A stretch of DNA of 12,485 bases from an uncultured Lachnospiraceae bacterium (GTDB taxonomy: Bacteria; Bacillota; Clostridia; Lachnospirales; Lachnospiraceae): the NCBI GenBank assembly GCA_902797785.1, contig CADBUD010000132.1, forward strand, positions 1-12,485, written 5' to 3'. The position numbers and the translations under genes are program-made. The notes below the pieces were generated by a model that saw only the letters and a program-made list of their open reading frames with translations, was not told the origin of the DNA and did no database searches. Shown piece by piece: positions 7,227-12,485 of the stretch (its first letter is position 1; each line of letters begins with the position of its first letter).

Positions 7227-8357
7227 TCATGACCAATTATGAAGTTTGTTATTTTGATTTATAAATTTTTTGTAGCAGTCTGCTAAAATAGCGTTCTCTG
7301 CTCCCCGCTTGCAGTAGAGCTTATTATTCTTTAAGACTACGGTTCCGAATAATACATTGGAGTGGGAATAGACCTGGAACGCCTGTCTTCCGCCTTTAAT
7401 GGTATTATTCATTACGGTAATCTTTCCTTTTTCGGATGACTTGTCTGTCCCAAAGATGTGAAAATGACATCCGATGGAATAGGAATCCCGGCTCAATGGG
7501 GATTTTGTGATAATCTTGTTTCCTTTTACCACTGCATTTGATGTATCGAACAACGCCAGAGCCTCTCCGTTTTCTCCCGTGAGTTTACAGTTTTTTATAG
7601 TAATTCCGGAATGGCATTTGTTCGGCTTCTTTCCATCTCCGATTGTGGAGTTTGCACAGATGGCACGGCTTCCCTTCACTGTACAGTTTTTGATCGTAAT
7701 CTTTTTGCAGACACCGCCATTGGCGAGTTTTGTCCCTTTTAGTGCCGGATAGGTAGAAGCTGCTGCCACATCAATCTGAATCTGTTCCTCCGCACAGTCT
7801 GCGGATGATTTCCCTTTTGGGAGAATCGTACAATTTTCAATCGTGACATTTTTGCAAGCCACCAGCTCCACGGTATGTCCTTCATAATTTGTTGCCTTGA
7901 TGTACATATCCTGCAGCTTGATATTCTGAGCATGGGTAAAATGAATCAGGGTCTTCAGATAACCATTCTTGCTCTCACTCAGCCATTTACCTCCCTTGAT
8001 CACAACATTGGAAAGAGACCCATAATTGGTCTTTGTCCGTTTATGATCAAAAAAGCCATAGTTCCCGGAACCATAGATTGTCGCTCCAGTCGCATCAATC
8101 TTCCAGCCACTCTGTAATGTTGTCTTTCCAAGATGATAAGTCTCTCCCTTTACCAGTTTGACAAAACCATCCTTTTCTAATTCGGCCTCGAAGTTTTTCT
8201 GATCGGAATCCGAATAATCATCTGCCTCAGAAGCATGCTTTTGCAGATAGGCTACGGAATGCAGCGTACCGGCGTGAACCGGACAGGAAGTCCCCCACAA
8301 AGCTGCCACCGTCAGAATTCCAAATACCATCTGTTTTATTAAACGAACTGTTTTCAT
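7227..8357 (-). CDS. Secreted right-handed parallel beta-helix protein
   Basis: The product has 376 residues. The ATG follows GGGAG by 7 bases. An N-terminal signal peptide is clear: a basic start MKTVRLIK, a hydrophobic core (MVFGILTVAALWG) and a likely cut after PVHA near residue 29. The first third reads DGFVKLVKGETYHLGK and GWKIDATGATIYGSGNYG, as in pectate-lyase-like caps. It is followed by many short strands ending in asparagine ladders: NVTIENCTI, KITIKNCTVKG, GITIKNCKLTG, AVVKGNKIIT, ITVMNNTIKGG, VVLKNNKLYC. These are PbH1-type repeats. The fold is therefore well supported, but I see no clear catalytic cluster, so it could be a polysaccharide lyase or hydrolase relative or a surface-binding protein. 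It has no wall anchor and is probably released. It follows gdhA by 37 bases without a strong terminator and may be partly co-transcribed with it. Confidence 0.85.
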   Translation of the reverse strand: MKTVRLIKQMVFGILTVAALWGTSCPVHAGTLHSVAYLQKHASEADDYSDSDQKNFEAELEKDGFVKLVKGETYHLGKTTLQSGWKIDATGATIYGSGNYGFFDHKRTKTNYGSLSNVVIKGGKWLSESKNGYLKTLIHFTHAQNIKLQDMYIKATNYEGHTVELVACKNVTIENCTILPKGKSSADCAEEQIQIDVAAASTYPALKGTKLANGGVCKKITIKNCTVKGSRAICANSTIGDGKKPNKCHSGITIKNCKLTGENGEALALFDTSNAVVKGNKIITKSPLSRDSYSIGCHFHIFGTDKSSEKGKITVMNNTIKGGRQAFQVYSHSNVLFGTVVLKNNKLYCKRGAENAILADCYKKFINQNNKLHNWS

Positions 8358-8394
8358 AACATCGCTCCCTGCTTACTTTATCATGAGGATAAAA

Positions 8395-9747
8395 TCAAAC
8401 AACGCCCTGAGCCTTCATTGCCTCAGCTACCTTTAAGAAGCCTGCAATATTTGCTCCAGCCATGTAGTTTCCTTCCATGCCATATTCCTTGGCAGCCTCA
8501 TCACAAGATTTGAAGATCGTTACCATGATATTATGAAGCTTCTCATCTACTTCTTCAAATGTCCAAGAAAGTCTCTCGGAGTTCTGGCTCATCTCAAGAC
8601 CTGAAGTAGCTACGCCACCTGCGTTAGCAGCCTTTGCCGGTCCATACAGCATATTGTTTGCAAAGTATACCTCGATTGCTTCCGGAGTAGAAGGCATATT
8701 CGCACCCTCAGATACTGCATAACAACCGTTTGCAGCAAGTGCCTTTGCGCTTTCCTCATTAATTTCATTCTGTGTCGCACATGGAAGAGCGATATCGCAT
8801 TTGATCGTCCAGATTCCGGAGCATCCTTCTGTATAGGTCGCATTGCTGTGAGAGGTACGCTCTACATACTCTTTGATTCTTCCTCTCTCAACTTCCTTGA
8901 TCTGTTTTACGATATCTAACTCGATTCCATCCGGATCGTGGATATATCCATTGGAATCTGACAGGGCAACGACCTTTCCGCCAAGCTCTGTTGCTTTCTT
9001 TGTCGCATAGATCGCAACATTTCCGGAACCGGAGATTACTACGGTCTGATCCTTGAAGCTCTTGCCATTCGCTTTGAGCATTTCCTCTGTGAAATAGCAA
9101 AGACCAAAACCTGTCGCTTCTGTTCTGGCAAGGGAACCGCCATAGGTCAGTCCTTTTCCTGTCAGAACGCCTGTCCACTCATTCCGGATCCGTTTGTACT
9201 GTCCGAACATATATCCGATCTCACGAGCGCCTGTTCCGATATCACCGGCAGGAACGTCACAGTCCGGTCCGATATGCCGGCAAAGCTCTGTCATAAAGCT
9301 CTGGCAGAATCTCATGACCTCTCCATCACTCTTTCCCTTCGGATCGAAGTCAGAACCACCTTTTCCACCGCCCATCGGCAGGGTCGTCAGACTGTTCTTG
9401 AAGATCTGCTCAAAGCCTAAGAATTTAATGATACCGCCATAAACGGATGGATGCAGACGAAGACCTCCCTTGTATGGTCCGATCGCGGAATTGAACTGGA
9501 TACGGAAACCTCTGTTCACCTGTACCTTTCCATTGTCATCTACCCAAGGGATACGGAAGATGATCTGACGCTCCGGCTCTACGATACGCTCAAAAACTCC
9601 TGCCTCTACAAGGTCAGGACGTTTCTCTGCTACCGGCTGGAGAGAATCGAACACCTCAGTAACTGCCTGAATGAACTCTGGCTCTCCTGCATTTCTCTTT
9701 TTTACTGTTTCTAATAAATCTAATAAGTACTGATTTTTCAACGCCAT
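8395..9747 (-). CDS. gdhA: Glutamate dehydrogenase (hexameric, probably NADP-dependent)
   Basis: The product has 450 residues, the normal length for hexameric bacterial GDH. It interconverts 2-oxoglutarate plus ammonia and glutamate, acting in nitrogen assimilation or glutamate breakdown in the cytoplasm. The substrate site is complete: K93 (GPYKGGLR), K117 (FKNSLTTLPM), K129 (PMGGGKGG) and catalytic D169 (PAGDIGTG). Each is offset by four from the Clostridium symbiosum residues K89, K113, K125 and D165. The dinucleotide fold is visible as VVISGSGNVA with LSDSNGY after the second strand, a pattern more usual in NADP enzymes; cofactor choice is inference. GGAGG lies 9 bases before the ATG, and the promoter is at 9799-9827. 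The next gene downstream is the secreted beta-helix gene, with no metabolic link that I can see. Confidence 0.96.
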   Translation of the reverse strand: MALKNQYLLDLLETVKKRNAGEPEFIQAVTEVFDSLQPVAEKRPDLVEAGVFERIVEPERQIIFRIPWVDDNGKVQVNRGFRIQFNSAIGPYKGGLRLHPSVYGGIIKFLGFEQIFKNSLTTLPMGGGKGGSDFDPKGKSDGEVMRFCQSFMTELCRHIGPDCDVPAGDIGTGAREIGYMFGQYKRIRNEWTGVLTGKGLTYGGSLARTEATGFGLCYFTEEMLKANGKSFKDQTVVISGSGNVAIYATKKATELGGKVVALSDSNGYIHDPDGIELDIVKQIKEVERGRIKEYVERTSHSNATYTEGCSGIWTIKCDIALPCATQNEINEESAKALAANGCYAVSEGANMPSTPEAIEVYFANNMLYGPAKAANAGGVATSGLEMSQNSERLSWTFEEVDEKLHNIMVTIFKSCDEAAKEYGMEGNYMAGANIAGFLKVAEAMKAQGVV

Positions 9748-9798
9748 GTTAAAAAACCTCCATTCTATAAAATTTGTCGGTTATGACCGCCAAAATAA

Positions 9799-9827
9799 AT
9801 GTTATCATACTCACTTTTATTTTTCAA
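9799..9827 (-). promoter_or_regulatory. Extended -10 promoter of gdhA
   Basis: On the minus strand TTGAAA (9822-9827, 5 of 6), then 17 bases, then TAACAT (9799-9804) preceded by TG in the extended -10 position. The leader then contains CGGT-CATA-ACCG, a short inverted repeat, before the GGAGG site at 9757-9761. Confidence 0.5.
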
Positions 9828-9935
9828 TATTAAATTTCGAAAATACAATAGGGAAATGCACAGAGGTGATGCATAATGCATCATCTCTGTGTATTATGTA
9901 ACGGAGAAGCCGTATGGCTGAACTGTTACATAAAA

Positions 9936-9966
9936 TATGGCTGCGACACAGCGTATCGCAGCCATA
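9936..9966 (-). terminator. Likely terminator of the AT-rich gene block
   Basis: Read on the minus strand, a perfect 11-base stem with a 9-base loop is followed by ATATTTTATG. The T-run is short, so efficiency is uncertain. It lies downstream of the lipoprotein and small-peptide genes and upstream of the gdhA promoter. Confidence 0.45.
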
Positions 9967-9984
9967 CAATAAAATGAAATCCAA

Positions 9985-10013
9985 TGAACAAAACGGCAAG
10001 CCATTTCGTTCAT
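9985..10013 (-). terminator. Hairpin shared with the repeat at 5103-5126, possible terminator
   Basis: On the minus strand a 13-base arm pairs completely, using two G-U pairs, around a 3-base loop and is followed by TTGGATTTCATTTT. The wobbles pair only in minus-strand RNA, which suggests the RNA form from that strand is the selected one. Confidence 0.4.
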
Positions 10014-10068
10014 GAGTATATAAAATTACAATTTCAAAGTAACCTTAGCTCCCTCAGCCTCAGACATC

Positions 10069-10241
10069 TCAGAAATTTGAATCACAATTAATTGGATATT
10101 CACCAACTCCACTTTCTTCCCACTCTCTATCAGAAACCAATGAATCGTTATCTTCTTTTGCAAAAACATATAATATATCTAACATCATCAAGCAACACAC
10201 ATTATGCAAAATAGAATTCTCTTAACAATTTTTCGTTTCAT
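10069..10241 (-). CDS. Tiny exported peptide gene split over two overlapping frames
   Basis: ATG at 10239-10241 opens a 17-residue frame, MKRKIVKRILFCIMCVA, that ends at TGA (10188-10190). The A of that TGA is also the first base of ATG at 10186-10188, which opens a 39-residue frame beginning MMLDILYVFAKEDNDS and ending YPINCDSNF (stop 10069-10071). Read together they make one signal peptide (basic start, hydrophobic core, cut after VFA) and a short acidic mature peptide of about 30 residues with one Cys, which implies a one-base frameshift. The alternative is two coupled frames through TGATG. The second ATG has no ribosome site of its own, while AAAGGAAA precedes the first at a somewhat long distance. 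It begins 40 bases after the lipoprotein gene and shares its low GC. I recognise no family. Confidence 0.35.
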
Positions 10242-10281
10242 CTTTTTATTTTCCTTTCTTGTTCCAATATGTTTCATCTTT

Positions 10282-10851
10282 CTATGATATAACCTCCGAT
10301 GGTAGTGGATTTTGAATCCTATCTTCATCAACCAGTGTTACATAATCTAATATAACGCTCTCTTCTATACTAAATTTTCTAGGACCACTTGTAATATGAT
10401 GATAAATATCGTCAAAAGAAAGACCATCATAATTGGTTAAAACAGTATAATATCCAAAGTATCCTTGAAGATTTAACTTTGTTAATTTTCCAAAAAGATT
10501 CTTCTTATATTTATATTTTTTTCCATTACAAGTATATGTCCCATCTTCATTTACAGTATAATCATCCACCATGAGTTCATATGTTCCATCCAAAATAGAT
10601 AACTCCACTTCCATATCATCATCATATGGATGTATTATCATTTTTCCAGAAGTTTTTGGCATATTGTCTTGTCTAATATCATGCTTATTCTCTATAGATT
10701 CGTCTGTAGATACTATAGATGAATCTGTTGTTAATGTTAACTCATTATCTCCACTTTCTTCTACTACTGTTTCTGAAGAATTTTGGCACCCCACAACAAA
10801 AGTAACATTTAACGCCATAAACATAACATATAAAAATATAATTTTTTTCAT
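10282..10851 (-). CDS. Small lipoprotein of unknown function
   Basis: The product has 189 residues. The start follows AAGGA by 9 bases. The N-terminus is a type II signal peptide: MKK, hydrophobic IIFLYVMFMALNVTF, then the lipobox VVGC with the lipidated C22. A Ser/Thr/Glu-rich tether follows to about residue 70 (SSETVVEESGDNELTL ...). The C-terminal domain is mixed (KMIIHPYDDDMEVELSILDG, GKKYKYKKNLFGK, NYDGLSFDDIYHHITSG). I do not recognise a family. The protein should sit on the outer face of the cytoplasmic membrane. It lies 81 bases after the subtilase gene, in the same direction and the same AT-rich composition, so it is probably in one transcript with it. Roles as a protease inhibitor, substrate or immunity factor are possible but unsupported. 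Confidence 0.75.
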   Translation of the reverse strand: MKKIIFLYVMFMALNVTFVVGCQNSSETVVEESGDNELTLTTDSSIVSTDESIENKHDIRQDNMPKTSGKMIIHPYDDDMEVELSILDGTYELMVDDYTVNEDGTYTCNGKKYKYKKNLFGKLTKLNLQGYFGYYTVLTNYDGLSFDDIYHHITSGPRKFSIEESVILDYVTLVDEDRIQNPLPSEVIS

Positions 10852-10932
10852 ATTTCTTTTCCTTACTTATATATTAATGTTTTTAGGACAATATAGTATA
10901 TCTAACGATTCTTCCTTCATTTACTTTCTTAT

Positions 10933-12026
10933 CTAAATCAGATTTTTTTTTGCATTCATAATCATTAACTTAGCAGCATCTTGAATAGTCATTGTATAAC
11001 TATAATAATACGCTCCTAATATCCCTGTTACAATCGCAGTTGACATTGATGTTCCACTCTTATACTCATATTTGTCATTTGGTACTGTATTATAAATATA
11101 TTCTCCTGATGCAACTATATCCACATATTTTTTACTGTAATTTGAGAATCTTGATATATCTTCTTTCTCATTTATGCTTCCGACTGTAATCACGTTATAA
11201 CAGTCACAACAAGCAGGAAACCTTTTATTTTCATCTAAATCTAATCCATTAATAATTTTATTCTGAAAATTTCCCGCCGAAACAACAAAATACATATTAG
11301 AACATTGAATCACGTTAGAAATCTCTCTTTTTTCATCTACGAATATAGCAGATATATTGCAAATTTCTGCTCCCATGTTATCAGCATATTTAATTGCCTC
11401 TATTAAATCTTCTTCTTTAAGCATATTGTCTGAATATATCGGTAAAACCATTATTTTTACATTTGTATTCCCCAAAATTCCCATTACTCCAATTTTATTA
11501 TGATCTGCTGCTATTATTCCTGCACAATGTGTTCCATGTGAAGCACTTACTTCATTAGAGTATGTAATATTAGAATTCTCTCCAAAATTCCACCCATAAT
11601 AATCATCTATATATCCATTATTGTCATCATCAATACTATTATTAGGTATTTCCTTTTCATTCTTCCAAATATGATTTTTCAGATCCACATGTTTAAAATC
11701 AACACATGTATCAATAATTGCAATTACAAGCTCTTTATCTTTACTATCTATAAAATCATTCTTCCAGAAATCAGCTATACCTAGCTCTATAGATGGATTG
11801 ATAATAATAGGGTCAGGAATAAAAGCATCTTTAGAAGCAATAGCACCTTCAATTTCTATTTTTTCATATTTCCCACTAATGTACCATTGCTTTTCATATA
11901 ATGAGTCATATATAACCTGTTTTTCATTTATTTTTTCCCATTTATTTCTTTTGATACAAATATAACCACCATTGATATTAAAGAAAGTAATATAATAACA
12001 TATATATATTTATTCACATTCATCAT
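10933..12026 (-). CDS. Membrane-anchored or secreted subtilisin-like serine protease (S8), frameshifted near the N-terminus
   Basis: The protease frame runs unbroken to a TAA at 12010-12012 but has no good start. The start lies in another frame: ATG at 12024-12026, 8 bases after GGAGA (12035-12039), encodes 32 residues with a hydrophobic anchor (YVIILLSLISMVVIFV) and stops at TAA 11928-11930. Adding one A to the A6 run at 11931-11936 joins them into a 364-residue protein. In that numbering the S8 triad is complete: D106 (VIAIIDTC), H164 (SHGTHCAGII) and S327 (GTSMSTA), with SAGN supplying the oxyanion Asn. A calcium-loop-like DDDNNGYIDDYYGWNF lies at 133-148. The usual Gly after IIDT is Cys, and several further cysteines sit nearby. 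The fold is complete to the C-terminus, so only the frameshift argues against activity. It may be a sequencing error, recent decay, or -1 slippage on GAAAAAA. It leads the AT-rich block and is followed by a lipoprotein gene. Confidence 0.85.
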
Positions 12027-12034
12027 AAAGCATA

Positions 12035-12039
12035 TCTCC
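12035..12039 (-). promoter_or_regulatory. Ribosome binding site of the subtilase gene
   Basis: GGAGA on the minus strand lies 8 bases before the ATG at 12024-12026. It supports that ATG, with its hydrophobic N-terminus, as the true start rather than any codon in the downstream protease frame. Confidence 0.55.
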
Positions 12040-12131
12040 ATATTAAAAATTTAGAATAAAATTCTTTAATAAATGATTTGCCCTCTAAAACCTCTTGTTT
12101 CAAAGACCTTTAATCATATGTTCGATTATGA

Positions 12132-12290
12132 TTATTGTTCATGAAGCTTATTGAGATAAAATCCAACCGATTTTGACCTTTTTCCCTCATGTTTTATGCC
12201 CAAATCTTGCGGTTTTCTGCAAAAAGGGCACACTATCCCCCTATGCGGCATCCTGTTGTTTTTTGAGACGTTATTGATAATGTTGATATT
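12132..12290 (-). other. Short coding-like remnant with one CxxC
   Basis: The frame is open over 12132-12290. Its only ATG at 12249-12251 would give 39 residues: MPHRGIVCPFCRKPQDLG, then a Lys-rich tail ending NKLHEQ. One CxxC pair suggests half a zinc ribbon. There is no convincing ribosome site. It may be a remnant or a tiny protein; I cannot name a family. Confidence 0.25.
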
Positions 12291-12411
12291 TCACAGCATT
12301 ATATGATAAAAGTGAGTCTATGCAAATCTTCTCGTCTATGCAAGAAGCAAAATCATCGAGCGAATACCAGTCAAACTTATTTATCTTCCAAATCAAGAAA
12401 ATTGTTACTAT
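12271..12411 (-). other. Short coding-like remnant without a start
   Basis: The frame is open between TGA (12412-12414) and TAA (12271-12273) and has 46 codons. It reads like protein (FDWYSLDDFASCIDEKIC ... YNAVKYQHYQ), and past the TAA the same frame continues RLKKQQDAA before a second stop. This suggests a nonsense-mutated end of a lost gene. There is no ATG and no family that I recognise. Confidence 0.2.
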
Positions 12412-12472
12412 TCACAGCTCCGCTGTTCATAGCAACAAAATGCACAGAAATATGCCCTATCGGTCATATTTC
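12403..12472. repeat. Intergenic repeat and hairpin at the right edge
   Basis: TGTTACTATTCACAGC (12403-12418) is an exact inverted copy of 5202-5217. It is followed by ACAGC-TCC-GCTGT and then by an 8-base inverted repeat GAAATATG/CATATTTC (12447-12454, 12465-12472). No gene is visible from 12420 to the end. This is probably one copy of a dispersed intergenic element cut by the window edge. Confidence 0.45.
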
Positions 12473-12485
12473 GCGCCCACTGCCC

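Larger units (their letters stand above)
9848..10020. repeat. Four hairpins in tandem, no gene
   Basis: The stretch has no supportable gene. It is almost wholly inverted repeats. (1) CACAGAGGTGATGCA-TAA-TGCATCATCTCTGTG, 9859-9891, 15 pairs with one G-U on the plus strand. (2) TTATGTAAC/GTTACATAA, 9894-9902 and 9925-9933, with a nested AGCC-GTAT-GGCT. (3) TATGGCTGCGA/TCGCAGCCATA, 9936-9966, perfect 11 pairs. (4) 9985-9997 with 10001-10013, 13 pairs once read on the minus strand, where both imperfect positions become G-U. Hairpins 3 and 4 probably also end the minus-strand transcript of the AT-rich block. Confidence 0.6.

Noticed and set aside
7227..8357. Calling the beta-helix protein a pectate lyase
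   Set aside because: The fold is supported, but I do not see the calcium and arginine cluster needed for lyase activity, so no enzyme name is given.
12079..12110. GGTTTTAGAGGG-like sequence as a CRISPR repeat
   Set aside because: It occurs once, with no regular spacers and no cas genes nearby.
12132..12251. A Tn916-type cysteine-rich KTR small protein
   Set aside because: Only a single CxxC is present and the rest does not follow the KTR pattern I remember.

Overview
The window looks like a chromosomal segment of an anaerobic Firmicute, most likely a clostridial gut-type species of the Lachnospiraceae kind. This rests on strong AGGAGG-type ribosome sites, a GdhA with the active-site lysines and aspartate arranged as in the Clostridium symbiosum enzyme, and c-di-GMP phosphodiesterases next to a two-zinc-ribbon membrane protein. 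The assignment is inference from sequence style, not from a search. Almost every gene is on the minus strand; only the left-edge gene is on the plus strand.

Left part (1-1886). The window opens inside the 3' end of a plus-strand gene for a large multidomain surface protein (2-928). It converges on a minus-strand gene (977-1666) for a papain-fold or C39-like protein, and a bidirectional hairpin terminator (961-1002) serves both. Just upstream of that gene, ending one base before its ATG, is a 61-codon open stretch (1668-1853) that resembles the middle of an ABC-transporter ATPase and is probably a deletion remnant.

c-di-GMP block (1887-7106). Reading leftward from a good promoter (7078-7106) are a PAS / degenerate GGDEF / EAL protein (5228-6904), an HD-GYP phosphodiesterase (3156-5081) and a zinc-ribbon membrane protein (1887-3128) only 27 bases further on. 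Both main enzymes carry the residues for breaking down c-di-GMP, so this looks like a c-di-GMP removal cluster. The promoter has a perfect inverted repeat between its -35 and -10 boxes and a direct repeat upstream. A repeat-bearing spacer (5082-5227) separates the two phosphodiesterase genes.

Metabolic block (7143-9827). gdhA (8395-9747), with its own extended -10 promoter, is followed 37 bases later by a gene for a secreted parallel beta-helix protein (7227-8357). A strong hairpin terminator (7143-7191) ends the unit.

Right part (9848-12485). Four hairpins in tandem (9859-10013) divide the GC-balanced chromosome from a clearly AT-rich block. That block encodes, in order of transcription, a membrane-anchored or secreted subtilisin-like protease (10933-12026, broken by a one-base frameshift in an A6 run), a lipoprotein (10282-10851) and a tiny exported peptide split over two overlapping frames (10069-10241). 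It looks horizontally acquired and is the best candidate for an undescribed small secreted system. The last 450 bases hold coding remnants and an intergenic repeat also found at 5202-5217.
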